This document shows, piece after piece, positions 1 through 9,354 of a stretch of DNA of 59,288 bases (the first letter of the stretch is position 1; each line of letters starts with the position of its first letter). The notes below the pieces were generated by a model that was not told where the DNA came from, searched no databases, and saw only the letters and a list, made by a program, of their open reading frames with translations. The position numbers were made by a program, and so were the translations under genes. Location: contig DASPRM010000103.1 of NCBI GenBank assembly GCA_035624455.1, positions 1 to 59,288 on the forward strand. Direction: 5' to 3'. The stretch is from Terriglobales bacterium. GTDB lineage: Bacteria > Acidobacteriota > Terriglobia > Terriglobales > Acidobacteriaceae.

Positions 1-676
1 CCCCAACGTAGATGACCGGGTTTCCTTCGCCGGCTGCGCGGGCATAGAAAATCCTGTCGCGCTGGACAAGGCCAAGAGCGAACGCATTGACTAACGGATT
101 CTGCGAATAGCAGTCTTCAAACTTGGTTTCGCCGCCCAGGTTGGGTACGCCAAAGCAGTTGCCGTAATTGGCGATTCCGCTGACCACGCCTTCCAGAATG
201 CGGTGATTGCGATGGATGGTCTGCTGATCCGCGCGGGCCCTGGTATTCGCGCGGCTGGTGATCGGACCAAAGTGCAACGAATCCATTACGGCAACGGGAT
301 GCGCGCCCATAGTGAAGATGTCGCGCAGAATGCCGCCAACACCCGTCGCCGCACCCTGGAAAGGCTCGATAAACGAGGGGTGATTGTGCGACTCAATCTT
401 GAAGGCACAGGCCCAGCCGTCTCCGATGTCGATGATGCCGGCATTTTCTCCCGGGCCCTGGATTACGCGGCGGCTACGTGTTGGCAGGCGCTTCAGATGG
501 ACGCGTGAGGACTTGTAGGAGCAATGTTCGCTCCACATCACGCTGAAGATGCCGAGCTCGGTGAGGGAGGGCTCGCGTCCCAGCAGGTGAACGATTTTCT
601 GGTACTCGTCATCTGTCAGGCCGTGGTCGCGGATGACCCCGGGAGAGATAGCAGGCGCGATTTCAACGTTGGGCAT
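1..676 (-). CDS. purL: Phosphoribosylformylglycinamidine synthase subunit PurL, 5' part (runs off the window)
   Basis: Purine biosynthesis: ATP-dependent conversion of FGAR to FGAM, in a complex with PurQ and PurS. The minus-strand frame opens with [10 protein letters not shown] at 676 and stays open to base 1, about 225 residues. Family landmarks are the [18 protein letters not shown] segment (residues about 38-55), the KIESHNHPS motif that binds ATP/Mg, and [12 protein letters not shown] just after it. The short N-terminus before the first landmark fits the small PurL used with separate PurQ/PurS, not the large fused enzyme. The gene is divergent from the Mpo1-like gene starting at 806. Only the truncation by the window edge is unusual. 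Identity is secure. Confidence 0.95.
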   Translation of the reverse strand, partial: MPNVEIAPAISPGVIRDHGLTDDEYQKIVHLLGREPSLTELGIFSVMWSEHCSYKSSRVHLKRLPTRSRRVIQGPGENAGIIDIGDGWACAFKIESHNHPSFIEPFQGAATGVGGILRDIFTMGAHPVAVMDSLHFGPITSRANTRARADQQTIHRNHRILEGVVSGIANYGNCFGVPNLGGETKFEDCYSQNPLVNAFALGLVQRDRIFYARAAGEGNPVIYVG

Positions 677-805
677 GAATTTTGGATGGCACGATAACCC
701 AGAGGGGCGCCGTGGCGACACTTTTATTTTCGCATGTTTGAGTCTGCCTGGGATGCACCAGGATTGGGCATTTCGGGTATATCTTCGGGTATATGATGGA
801 GCGCT

Positions 806-1108
806 ATGCCGGGCGGGCGAACAAGCGAGCAGTGGATCGCGCAGTACGCTGCCAGCCATCAACATCCGGTCAATCGTGTCTGTCACACCTTTGGCATTCC
901 CACCATCGTGATCTCGCTGGCACTGTTCGTGGCCAGCATTTTCGCGCATTCGATACTGCGATACGCCATCGCCCTGTTCGTGATCGGCTGGGCCCTGCAG
1001 TTTATCGGGCACGCCTTCGAGCGCAAGGAGCCGGAATTCTTCCACGACTGGCGATTCCTCTTCGTTGGCTTGCGATGGTGGTTTGCCAAGATCCGTGGCC
1101 GTGCGTGA
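806..1108 (+). CDS. Mpo1-like (DUF962 / YGL010w family) small membrane protein
   Basis: A 100-residue protein with two hydrophobic segments (about residues 30-47 and 51-68). The family pattern is visible: [13 protein letters not shown] near the N-terminus, then [16 protein letters not shown]. In yeast Mpo1 the conserved His residues bind iron and the enzyme oxidises 2-hydroxy fatty acids; bacterial members are mostly uncharacterised, so activity here is inferred. The ATG at 806 is preceded by an AT-containing stretch with a short direct repeat (CGGGTATAT at about 776 and 788). It is divergent from purL and 51 bases upstream of selB. Confidence 0.8.
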   Translation: MPGGRTSEQWIAQYAASHQHPVNRVCHTFGIPTIVISLALFVASIFAHSILRYAIALFVIGWALQFIGHAFERKEPEFFHDWRFLFVGLRWWFAKIRGRA

Positions 1109-1159
1109 TCTTCTAACGTTCCGATTACAATCGAATCAAGTAACGCTTACCCGATACCT

Positions 1160-3088
1160 ATGAAGTCCGTCATCGTAGGGACTGCCGGACATATCGATCA
1201 CGGCAAGACCGCGCTGGTCAAGGCGCTGACGGGGATCGATGCCGATCGCCTGGAAGAGGAAAAGCGGCGGGGAATCACCATCGATATCGGCTTTGCCCAT
1301 CTTGAGCTGAAAGCCGAGAACGGCGAATCTTTGCGTTTGGGGTTTGTAGATGTTCCCGGCCACGAGCGTTTCGTGCGCAACATGCTGGCGGGAGTCGGGG
1401 GGATCGATGTGGTGCTGCTGGTGGTTGCGGCTGATGAGGGGATCAAGCCGCAGACCGTCGAGCACTTCGACATCTGCCGTTTGTTGGCGGTACAACGCGG
1501 AATCACCGTGATCACAAAAGCGGATACGGTGGATCGCGACACTCTTGACGTGGTCCGCCTGGAGCTGGAGGAGTTCCTGCGAGGCTCCTTTCTTGACCCT
1601 GCATACTCGCTCATGGTGGCCGTCAGCTCCCTGACTGGCGCCGGGCTGGAAGATCTGAAACGTGAACTGGCGAAGGCAGCGCTGGAGGTGCCGGCCAAGG
1701 ACTCCACCGCCCTGCCGCGGCTTCCGATCGATCGCGTGTTCACCATGAAGGGATTTGGGACGGTGGTGACGGGAACCCTGATCGCCGGCACGGTGAAGAA
1801 GGATGAAGAGCTGGAAGTGTTTCCTTCCGGGCGGCGCGTTCGCGTCCGCGGGGTACAGGTGCACGGTCAGGCGGCCGCGGAGGCTATCGCTGGGGAGCGC
1901 ACCGCACTGAACCTGATCGGAGCGTCTGTCGAAGAGCTCGCGCGAGGCATGACCCTGGCAGTACCGGGCCTGTTTCACACTACCCGCCGGCTGGACGTGT
2001 CGCTCTCGTTATTGCCCTCTGGCAAGCCTCTTCGCAATCGCGCGCGCGTTCACCTGCACGCGTACACCAGCGAGACCATTGCCACGGTCGTGCTCTATTC
2101 CAATCAGCCGATGCAACCCGGGGAGAGTGGCTTCGTGCAATTGCGGCTGGAAGAGCCGGTGATGCTATTGCCTGGCGACCATTTCATCCTGCGTCAGTTT
2201 TCTCCGGTAGTGACGATCGGCGGCGGCGTGGTTGTCGACGGGTCGCCTCTGAAAGGCGGACGCCGCAAAGCCTTGGTCGATCCAGCAGGCGGATCACTGG
2301 ATTTGCTGATGAAGGGCTCGCGGGAGCAAGTGCTCGCAGCGCGGGTGGCGCGCCGGGGCACTCAAGGATTGCCGCTGGCGGACATCATCGGGGAGACGGG
2401 ATGGCCACCCTCGATTGTTGCGAGCACGGCGTCGGCGCTGGTCTCTCCTAAAGCTGCTCCGGAGCTGAAGCTCGTGCGCACTGGCAGTGTGCTGCTTTCG
2501 CAGAATGCATTCGATCGAGCAACGAAGGAAATGATGGCGGCGGTTTCTGCCTTTCACGACCAGAACCGGCTGGTTGAGGGCATCAGCAAGCAGGAGCTGC
2601 GCGAGAGGCTGCAACTGCCGGCTGACGTGTTCGCGGGCGCGCTGGACCACCAGGTCAAGCAAAAGAAGCTCGAGGTCGTGGGAGAGCTCGTTCGCGAAGC
2701 CGGCCGTGGCGTGGCAATGAAAGATGAAGAGGCGGAAGCAAAAAGAACCATCGAGCAGGCCTTCGCGAGTGCAGGTTTGCGGGTTCCCGCGCTCAAGGAT
2801 GTAATGGCGGGATTGCCGGTCGATAAAATGCGGGCGCAGAAGATTGTGACCCTTCTGCTGCGCGACCGCGTGCTGGTGAAGGTTTCCGACGAACTGGTTT
2901 TCCACCACTCAGCGCTCGAGGAGCTGCGTAAAATGATGGCAACCTACAAGTCGAAATCGGTCAAGATCGATGTGGCAACCTTTAAGGATCTGATCGGACA
3001 GACGCGCAAATATGCGATTCCGTTGCTCGAATATCTGGATCGGGAACGCGTCACCAAGAGAGTTGGCGATGAACGAGTGATTCTGTAG
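1160..3088 (+). CDS. selB: Selenocysteine-specific translation elongation factor SelB
   Basis: A 642-residue GTPase that carries Sec-tRNA(Sec) to UGA codons marked by a SECIS hairpin. G1 is [19 protein letters not shown] at the N-terminus, the switch region reads [16 protein letters not shown]3 is DVPGHERF and G4 is ITKAD. EF-Tu-like beta-barrel domains follow, and the last about 250 residues are the winged-helix repeats that bind SECIS RNA. Length fits a full SelB. Its presence means the organism decodes UGA as selenocysteine, which bears directly on the UGA-containing gene at 24182. selA, selD and selC are not seen here. The DinB-like gene follows after 14 bases, probably in the same transcript. 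Confidence 0.96.
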   Translation: MKSVIVGTAGHIDHGKTALVKALTGIDADRLEEEKRRGITIDIGFAHLELKAENGESLRLGFVDVPGHERFVRNMLAGVGGIDVVLLVVAADEGIKPQTVEHFDICRLLAVQRGITVITKADTVDRDTLDVVRLELEEFLRGSFLDPAYSLMVAVSSLTGAGLEDLKRELAKAALEVPAKDSTALPRLPIDRVFTMKGFGTVVTGTLIAGTVKKDEELEVFPSGRRVRVRGVQVHGQAAAEAIAGERTALNLIGASVEELARGMTLAVPGLFHTTRRLDVSLSLLPSGKPLRNRARVHLHAYTSETIATVVLYSNQPMQPGESGFVQLRLEEPVMLLPGDHFILRQFSPVVTIGGGVVVDGSPLKGGRRKALVDPAGGSLDLLMKGSREQVLAARVARRGTQGLPLADIIGETGWPPSIVASTASALVSPKAAPELKLVRTGSVLLSQNAFDRATKEMMAAVSAFHDQNRLVEGISKQELRERLQLPADVFAGALDHQVKQKKLEVVGELVREAGRGVAMKDEEAEAKRTIEQAFASAGLRVPALKDVMAGLPVDKMRAQKIVTLLLRDRVLVKVSDELVFHHSALEELRKMMATYKSKSVKIDVATFKDLIGQTRKYAIPLLEYLDRERVTKRVGDERVIL

Positions 3089-3102
3089 CAGAGGGAGGAA
3101 AC

Positions 3103-3579
3103 ATGCAGGCAATCGAGATTCTTCGCGACATGGTGAAGAAGGTTCCAGAGCGGCTGCGTTCACTTTCCGGGGACAGCGGCACGCGCAGTGGTCCGGACGG
3201 GTGGTCTCGGAGAGAAGAACTCGGTCACTTGCTGGATTCCGCGGTAATGAACCACGTGCGACTGATGCGCGTCCAGACCGAAGACGCGCCGCAGTTGCCA
3301 GGCTATGATGGCCCGCTTTGGGTACGGGCGCACCACTATCAGGATCGCTCGTGGGACCAGCTCATCGAGACCTGGCAGCTATTAAACCAGCACTTCCTGA
3401 TGGGGGCCGAAGGAACACCGAGTACGGCGTGGCAGCGGCGATGCGTGCTCGAAGGCTCGCAAATGACCCTGGAATTCCTATTCACCGATTACGTTCAGCA
3501 CGCGCTGCATCACCTGGAACACATGGGCGTTCGCGTGGACGATTTCGAGATGGAAATTCCCCCGGCGCGCACCGCGTGA
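3103..3579 (+). CDS. DinB-like protein
   Basis: A 158-residue predicted four-helix-bundle protein. The His positions expected of the DinB/YfiT superfamily are present: WSRREELGHLLDSAVMNH near residues 36-53 and DYVQHALHHLEHMG near the C-terminus, which together could hold a metal. Some members act in thiol (bacillithiol or mycothiol) transfer, others are unknown; no substrate can be read here. A strong ribosome site (GAGGGAGGAAAC) precedes the ATG and lies 14 bases after the selB stop, so co-transcription with selB is likely. A functional link to selenium is not shown. Confidence 0.75.
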   Translation: MQAIEILRDMVKKVPERLRSLSGDSGTRSGPDGWSRREELGHLLDSAVMNHVRLMRVQTEDAPQLPGYDGPLWVRAHHYQDRSWDQLIETWQLLNQHFLMGAEGTPSTAWQRRCVLEGSQMTLEFLFTDYVQHALHHLEHMGVRVDDFEMEIPPARTA

Positions 3580-3684
3580 GATTTCGCGCCTTTGGCTCGA
3601 TGCCATGAGGATTAATTGAGTCCAGTGCCCCAGGCAAACCACCCCGGCCCGAGCGTCACAGCAAGCTGCGAACGCCCGGAGCTG

Positions 3685-4179
3685 TTATCTCGAGTGATTC
3701 AGCTTTTCCAGTGCCTCGAAGACTTCTGCATTGTCAGGCTGCTGATCCAGCCGGTAGACCTTGGCAAAAGCGATCTTTCCCTGCTTATCGACCACGAAGA
3801 CCGCCCGCTCATTGATTCCCGGAATGGGCTCGCCTTCACGAAAAACACTAAATTTCTTCGCGACTTCGCCGTGAGGATAGAAATCGCTGAGCAGCGGATA
3901 GTCCATCATGCCAATTTCTTTCTTCTGCCAGGCGATGTGGCTGGGAATGGTATCGGCGCTGATCCCAAGGACCTGCGCGTCGTAGCGGGCGAATTTGTCC
4001 TGATCAGCCTGATAGGAAGGCATTTGCGCGCCACAGACCGGGGTCCAGGCGGCAGGGTAAAAAGCAATGACGACATTCTTTTTGCCGCGATACCCGCTGA
4101 GGGTAATGTTGGTTTTCTGGTTTCCTATAACTGCGGGAAGAGTAAAGTCGGGGGCCGGATCTCCTACTTTTATGGCCAT
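3685..4179 (-). CDS. Peroxiredoxin (AhpC/TSA family, AhpE/BCP-like)
   Basis: A 164-residue thioredoxin-fold peroxidase that reduces hydroperoxides. The N-terminus [15 protein letters not shown] is typical, and the active site reads [15 protein letters not shown] with peroxidatic Cys49 and the supporting Thr46. No second Cys is visible in the usual resolving positions, so it looks like a 1-Cys enzyme that needs an outside thiol. It is divergent from the deiodinase-like gene at 4375 across about 195 bases, suggesting shared control. The downstream end faces the DinB-like gene (convergent). Assignment to a precise peroxiredoxin subfamily is tentative. Confidence 0.9.
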   Translation of the reverse strand: MAIKVGDPAPDFTLPAVIGNQKTNITLSGYRGKKNVVIAFYPAAWTPVCGAQMPSYQADQDKFARYDAQVLGISADTIPSHIAWQKKEIGMMDYPLLSDFYPHGEVAKKFSVFREGEPIPGINERAVFVVDKQGKIAFAKVYRLDQQPDNAEVFEALEKLNHSR

Positions 4180-4374
4180 AGGTTCCTCCGCTCACGTTAT
4201 GAAGCTGAATTAACAGCCCACATCCACTGTATTTGATTCTAAATGGCGGACTTGGGTGTAACAAGTTGGGCGGGACGACGGCAAAATGCATCTCAGTGGA
4301 GGGCTACAATAGTCACCAAGGCACGCCAGTTTGTCCCCCGGGCTACTCGCGGCTGGTAATGCTGGGAGGTTTCG

Positions 4375-5286
4375 ATGTTCGGCTTGCGACGCTATAACTA
4401 TGATACTTTCAGCAGCGAACTGATGTCTAAGAAGGACTTGGCGAGGTTCTCGGGCGGGCCCGAGCCTGGCGATCCCGCCCCAGACTTCGAAGCCTATAAC
4501 CTCGATGGTGAAAAGATCGAACTGCGTGATTTTCGCGGTGAGAAGAACGCTGTTCTGAGCTTCGGATCGGCAACTTGCCCTTTCACTACAGCCGCCATCG
4601 GTCCGCTGAATGAGCTTTACGAGGAGTACAAGGACAGCAACGAGGTGGCATTCCTGTTCGTGTATATCCGTGAGGCTCATCCTGGAGAAAGGTTGCCCGC
4701 GCACCAGTCTTTCAAGGAAAAAGTGCGTGCGGCTGAGCTGTTCAGGGAGGAGGAGGAAGTCGACATCCCGATCGTGGTGGATACGCTGCACGGCCGCATC
4801 CATCGTATGTACGGCAAGGCTGCCAATCCCACTTATTTGATCGATAGATCAGGACACGTTGCTTTCCGCTGTCTGTGGACGCAAGCCGACATAATCGCCG
4901 ACGCGCTCGAAGAATTACTGGATAGCGGCACTGAGCAGGCGGTGGTGCACGACGGCGAGGACACGAGAATGCCAGCCGCCAAGGCGGTCGTGCACACGCA
5001 TCGGGCATTGAAGCGCGGGGGCGAGAGAGCAGTAGAAAACTTTCGCGAGCAGATGGGCCGTCCCGGGCGTCTCGCGGACACGACCAGCCGGGTAGTGGGA
5101 CCGATCGCCATGCATCCAGAGCGGGTGATTGCCGGCGCAGCCTTAGCTGCCGGGGTGATCGCGGCCGGACTGTTTGCCGGTTTCCGGCTGCGCGAAGCAT
5201 GGCAGCGTCAGTCGCATGATCCCTACCGCTATGCGCGAGAAGGCTCGCCGGATGACTCCAATGGCGGTTATGCGGTTGGAATTTAG
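4375..5286 (+). CDS. Iodothyronine deiodinase-like redoxin, Cys form, with C-terminal membrane segment
   Basis: A 303-residue protein. Residues about 28-185 form a thioredoxin-like domain (PGDPAPDF start). The active-site region reads SFGSATCPFT with Cys68, followed about 30 residues later by VYIREAHPGE. Vertebrate deiodinases carry FGSxTUPPF and then VYIxEAHP at the same spacing, so this is a deiodinase-family protein with Cys in place of selenocysteine. Residues about 200-240 are charged, and about 244-266 (GAALAAGVIAAGLFAGF) form a likely C-terminal transmembrane helix, whereas animal deiodinases anchor at the N-terminus. The natural substrate in bacteria is unknown; reductive dehalogenation or a peroxiredoxin-like role are both possible. 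Confidence 0.85.
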   Translation: MFGLRRYNYDTFSSELMSKKDLARFSGGPEPGDPAPDFEAYNLDGEKIELRDFRGEKNAVLSFGSATCPFTTAAIGPLNELYEEYKDSNEVAFLFVYIREAHPGERLPAHQSFKEKVRAAELFREEEEVDIPIVVDTLHGRIHRMYGKAANPTYLIDRSGHVAFRCLWTQADIIADALEELLDSGTEQAVVHDGEDTRMPAAKAVVHTHRALKRGGERAVENFREQMGRPGRLADTTSRVVGPIAMHPERVIAGAALAAGVIAAGLFAGFRLREAWQRQSHDPYRYAREGSPDDSNGGYAVGI

Positions 5287-5297
5287 CAGGCAGCTGA

Positions 5298-5552
5298 TTA
5301 CAGCTGCGGCGGGTTCGGGTCGTTCGATACCCGGATCGGGGCCATCGCCTCGCTGATGGTGCTTAATCCCAGGTTAGCCAGCGTAAACGAGACGGTGGAA
5401 ACTCCAACGACTACCCAGACAGCGGCGTTGGTCAGGGTCCAGGCCACGCTGAGGTAGTGGAACAAACGCGAGCTGTCGGTCATCGCGTCCGCGGCGGCGG
5501 CCAGGGCTGTCATGGGGTTGTTCATCATCCTCATCCCGGGGTACAGGGGCAT
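5298..5552 (-). CDS. Small membrane protein of unknown function
   Basis: An 84-residue frame on the same strand as, and 112 bases downstream of, the porin gene. It has one hydrophobic stretch (YLSVAWTLTNAAVWVVVG onward, about residues 33-60) with Ser/Thr/Asn content typical of short inner-membrane proteins. No domain is recognised. The start is uncertain: several Met codons lie within the first 12 residues and no clear ribosome site picks one. It ends 12 bases from the deiodinase-like stop (convergent). It may be real but support is limited to composition. Confidence 0.4.
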   Translation of the reverse strand: MPLYPGMRMMNNPMTALAAAADAMTDSSRLFHYLSVAWTLTNAAVWVVVGVSTVSFTLANLGLSTISEAMAPIRVSNDPNPPQL

Positions 5553-5664
5553 AATCGGGCCGAAGGGCCAATGCGGGCAATATCACCGAAGTAACAAGCC
5601 AATCGAGGTAACCCAGCGGGTGAAGGTTCAAAAGGGTGGGCTAAAGCCTTTTTGCGACGATACC

Positions 5665-7122
5665 TCAGAATTCCAGATGCAGGCGGAATCCAGGGACTAC
5701 GACTGGCCCGCGGTCTTTGTTGTAGCCGGGATTGGTTGCGTATTGCACAGCTGGGCCGAGGTAAATGCCGCGCCAGACATGAGCCGTGTAGTAGCTCTCC
5801 AGGATCTTCTCGCGTCCGTAGGTCAGGGCGCCATCACCCAGGATGAAGCCGAGGCCACCCAGGGCCAGGTATTGGCTGTGGTCATGGCAGATTCCGTTGG
5901 AAACGAAGGCGACTCCAGCACGGTCCAGCCGACGTTTCCAGCGCGAACCGGCAAATCCAACGCCGAATAGCACAGTCTGGTCCACCTCCGTGTAGGCGAA
6001 CGATTCGGTCTTGCCGTTGTTCCAGCCAAATCTGCCGAACCCTCTTATCCACGAATTGAGCGACTGTTCAAAGTTGAAACCGAAACCGTATTTGCGGGTG
6101 GTCTGGGGGGGATGGTTGGTGATGTCGGGAGTGGGATCAAGGCCATCCAGGAAGCGCTGGTTCTGCACCCGGTAGATGCCCATGTTCGCGGTGTTGATGT
6201 AGGAGAGGATGCGAATGATGCCGTCCAGGTGGGGCAGGAACTGCTTGCGAAGTTCGAATTCGAAATTCTCGGCGTGTGCTTTGCGAAGATTCCATTGCAG
6301 GTCGATGCCATTGGCCAGCTTGGGCAGGAGCAGTTCGCCAAAGCGAAAGCCCCACCGCGGGTTCTGGTATTCAGCAATGAGACCGATGGTGTAGCCACGA
6401 GTGTCGGCCGCATAATCGTAGGCTCCGTTGTTGTCTATGGTCCAGTTCATGAACTGGAAGTGGCTGTCGGTGCCCACCGAGTTGAGGTCAAAAAAATCCG
6501 CGGTCGAGAACTTGCCAAAGCGGATTTCCACCCGCCTAAGCGGCAGTTCGGCGAATCCGGAGAGGGGATTGCGATCTACCTCCACTCTCTCCTCACTAAG
6601 CGCGAAGACGTAGTGGAAAATCCCGCGGGCTATGTATGGAGCCTGCCCTATGGTGGGATTGCGAACCACGTCGAGATTGGTGAAGCCGGCCATGCCGAGG
6701 GCATTGCTGAGACCCTGGCCCCCGGATTCCTCGATGTCGAACAGCAGTTCAGCAGAACTGTTCAGTCGCACCCCGGTGTAGAGGGTGAGAACACGCGAGG
6801 TGGCTTTTTCGTAGGTGTTGTGCAGACTGTTCGGGCCACTGTATTTGGCGTCGAAGGGGGGATGGGTCTGGAAGATGAAGTTCGCCTGTCCGGAGAGCCA
6901 GAACCGGCTGCTCGGATTGTGGGGAAACATGGTGCTGGCCTCAGCGTCGGAAGGCTGGGATTGATCTTGATCTTGCGGCTGATCTTGCTTCTGATCCTTG
7001 TGTTGCTCGGAGTCTTGTGAATGCAGGGGGAGAGCACCGGCGAGAAGAGCAAAGATAAGAAAGATGAGGGCTGGGCCGCAGAGGAGGAGACAACGACGTG
7101 CAGATTTGAAATTGAAATTCAT
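5665..7122 (-). CDS. Outer-membrane porin, carbohydrate-porin-like
   Basis: A 485-residue exported protein. I start it at the Met at 7122 because MNFNFKSARRCLLLCGPALIF begins a normal signal peptide, ending near LPLHSQ; an upstream in-frame extension has no export character. After a Gln/Asp-rich linker (QDQPQDQDQSQ) the rest is full of alternating hydrophobic/aromatic strands and ends in RLHLEF, the terminal Phe typical of outer-membrane beta-barrels. Segments such as FGKFSTADFFDLN and the SGQANFIFQTHPPFDAKYSG opening resemble OprB-type carbohydrate porins. The transported substrate cannot be read. It is divergent from hemL. Confidence 0.72.
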   Translation of the reverse strand: MNFNFKSARRCLLLCGPALIFLIFALLAGALPLHSQDSEQHKDQKQDQPQDQDQSQPSDAEASTMFPHNPSSRFWLSGQANFIFQTHPPFDAKYSGPNSLHNTYEKATSRVLTLYTGVRLNSSAELLFDIEESGGQGLSNALGMAGFTNLDVVRNPTIGQAPYIARGIFHYVFALSEERVEVDRNPLSGFAELPLRRVEIRFGKFSTADFFDLNSVGTDSHFQFMNWTIDNNGAYDYAADTRGYTIGLIAEYQNPRWGFRFGELLLPKLANGIDLQWNLRKAHAENFEFELRKQFLPHLDGIIRILSYINTANMGIYRVQNQRFLDGLDPTPDITNHPPQTTRKYGFGFNFEQSLNSWIRGFGRFGWNNGKTESFAYTEVDQTVLFGVGFAGSRWKRRLDRAGVAFVSNGICHDHSQYLALGGLGFILGDGALTYGREKILESYYTAHVWRGIYLGPAVQYATNPGYNKDRGPVVVPGFRLHLEF

Positions 7123-7421
7123 TTTCGCTTTGGCCAAGGATCCGGGCCTGACCCCAACCGGCACCGCGGTTCCGCCCACAGTGTCGCGTGATGAAGGGCG
7201 CCGCTCGCGCGGCCTGCCAGCCATTGCTTGCCACAACGATGATCGGGCAAGCGCCGCTCAAGTAAATCTTTCTTTATGCCATATCATTGTTGCATTTCCG
7301 TGAAGAGCTACAGCTAGAGCGCGTTTCTGCAACGCTCGGACTTCGCGTGAGCGTCCTCACAACCGGTGATTTGCTCGGATTGGTAAACTTACTGCGCACC
7401 CACAGACAAACGGCTACTGGC

Positions 7422-8720
7422 ATGCCACGAAACACGAATCAATCGCTAGAGTTGCAAAAGCGTGCCGAGAAGGTGATTCCCGGCGGCGTGGATTCGCCGG
7501 TGCGTGCCTTTCGCGCGGTCGGTGGCGATCCGCCGTTTGTAGTGCGGGGCGAAGGTTCCCAGATCTTCGACGCTGATGGCAATCAGTACATTGATTATGT
7601 CCTTTCCTGGGGGCCGTTGCTGCTGGGTCATGCTTTTGCGCCGGTGGTTCAGGCGGTGGAGGAAGCTGCCCGCCGGGGGACCAGCTTTGGCGCTTCGACT
7701 CCGGCAGAAATCGATCTGGCCGAGGCCGTGCTCGAAGCTTACCCCGCCATGGAGAAAGTTCGATTCGTGAATTCGGGCACCGAGGCCACCATGTCGGCGA
7801 TCCGGCTGGCCCGCGGATACACGCATCGCAAGTACATCATCAAATTTGAAGGCTGCTATCACGGACACAGCGATGCCCTGCTGGTCAAAGCTGGTTCGGG
7901 AGTGGCAACGCTGGGCATTCCGGGCTCTGCCGGAGTGCCGGAGGAATTCGTTCAATTCACCCTGGCGCTGCCCTACAACAATTTGAATGCGGTGGAAGAA
8001 GCATTCCGCCGCTACCGCGATCAGATTGCGTGCGTGATCGTTGAACCGGTGGTCGGCAATATGGGTTGCGTCCCTCCGGCCAAAGGATACCTGGATGGGC
8101 TGCGTTATCTGACTTCACGAGAAAATTCGCTTCTAATTTTCGACGAAGTCATGACGGGCTTCCGGCTGGCTTACGGCGGAGCAACTGAGCTCTATGGGAC
8201 CCGGCCTGATCTGGTAACGCTGGGGAAGGTGATCGGCGGAGGGCTGCCGGTGGGGGCGTACGCGGGTCCGGCTGAAATTATGGACATGATTGCGCCGCTG
8301 GGCCCGGTGTACCAGGCGGGGACACTCTCGGGTAATCCGCTGGCGATGGCAGCAGGCATGGCCATGCTCAAGCATTTGCGTGATCACCGCGAAATCTATG
8401 GCCGGCTCGAGCGGCTGGGCGCGACCCTAGTGACCATGGTGCAGGAGGCAGCGCAATCGGCTGGAATTCGGGTGAGCGCAAATCGCGTGGGCTCGATGTT
8501 CACCTGGTTTTTCGCTGGCGGGCCGGTGACCGATTGGGATTCTGCCGCTAAGTGCGACACGCAGGCATTCGGCAAGTTCCATCGCGCGATGCTGGATGCT
8601 GGCGTCTATCTGCCGCCCTCGCAGTTTGAAGCAGCCTTTCTGAGCGCTGCCCACACTGAGGAAAATGTCCGCGAAACCATTTCGGCCGCGCGAGAGGCGT
8701 TCGCCCTGGTGGCAGCGTGA
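7422..8720 (+). CDS. hemL: Glutamate-1-semialdehyde 2,1-aminomutase
   Basis: PLP enzyme that converts glutamate-1-semialdehyde to 5-aminolevulinate in the C5 haem pathway. The 432-residue reading begins at ATG 7422 ([30 protein letters not shown]), matching normal family N-termini; the frame stays open upstream but that part is not family-like. Landmarks are [35 protein letters not shown] and the PLP lysine K269 in [15 protein letters not shown]. dtd follows 92 bases later in the same direction. Confidence 0.96.
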   Translation: MPRNTNQSLELQKRAEKVIPGGVDSPVRAFRAVGGDPPFVVRGEGSQIFDADGNQYIDYVLSWGPLLLGHAFAPVVQAVEEAARRGTSFGASTPAEIDLAEAVLEAYPAMEKVRFVNSGTEATMSAIRLARGYTHRKYIIKFEGCYHGHSDALLVKAGSGVATLGIPGSAGVPEEFVQFTLALPYNNLNAVEEAFRRYRDQIACVIVEPVVGNMGCVPPAKGYLDGLRYLTSRENSLLIFDEVMTGFRLAYGGATELYGTRPDLVTLGKVIGGGLPVGAYAGPAEIMDMIAPLGPVYQAGTLSGNPLAMAAGMAMLKHLRDHREIYGRLERLGATLVTMVQEAAQSAGIRVSANRVGSMFTWFFAGGPVTDWDSAAKCDTQAFGKFHRAMLDAGVYLPPSQFEAAFLSAAHTEENVRETISAAREAFALVAA

Positions 8721-8812
8721 GGATCCTCGCTTGCAATATTCATCGGCAGGACATGGTTCGGGTGGAGCGAAAGGCCTGCTGCACCTGTGAATAATCTAAG
8801 CTAACTCTTCCT

Positions 8813-9265
8813 ATGCGCGCTGTTGTTCAACGTGTAAGCCGGGCCTCCGTGCGTGTGGGCACGGAAACCGTGGGCGCGATCGGACCAGGACTGCTTGTGC
8901 TTCTGGGCGTGGCGCAGGAAGACACGGAAGCTGATGCTGACTATCTGGCAGACAAGATCGTGGGGCTGCGCGTTTTTGAAGATGGGGGCGGGAAGATGAA
9001 CCTGCCGGTCACCAGCGTTCCGCGCGGAGCAGTGCTGGTGGTGTCGCAATTCACGCTGTTTGGAGATGTCAGGCGGGGGAAGCGGCCATCGTTCGACGCT
9101 GCTGGTGCGCCTGAGCAAGCGCGCAGGTTATACGAGTACTTCGGGGATAAGATTCGCGCCGCCGGCGTCCGCTGCGAAACCGGTCGCTTTCAGGAAATGA
9201 TGCAGGTGGAGCTGGTCAACGATGGCCCGGTGACGATCCTGCTGGACTCGCGCAAGCTGTTCTGA
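8813..9265 (+). CDS. dtd: D-aminoacyl-tRNA deacylase
   Basis: A 150-residue cytosolic enzyme that hydrolyses D-amino acids mischarged onto tRNA. It shows the family start [15 protein letters not shown], the catalytic-loop motif SQFTLFGD and the [13 protein letters not shown] motif near the C-terminus. Length is exactly as expected. It follows hemL on the same strand and converges on folP. Nothing unusual is visible. Confidence 0.96.
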   Translation: MRAVVQRVSRASVRVGTETVGAIGPGLLVLLGVAQEDTEADADYLADKIVGLRVFEDGGGKMNLPVTSVPRGAVLVVSQFTLFGDVRRGKRPSFDAAGAPEQARRLYEYFGDKIRAAGVRCETGRFQEMMQVELVNDGPVTILLDSRKLF

Positions 9266-9354
9266 AAGAGCCACGGATTGGACGGATTTTCACAGATCAG
9301 AAGGGCCCAAAAAAGCTTAAGAAGAGACGCAGAGGGTGCGTTTCAGTTTCGTCG

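Noticed and set aside
1136-1978. Long minus-strand open frame across selB
   Set aside because: It mirrors a GC-rich gene with clear SelB motifs on the plus strand and shows no domain or ribosome site of its own.
7123-7236. N-terminal extension of the porin
   Set aside because: The extension is Arg-rich and would bury the signal peptide that begins at the Met at 7122.
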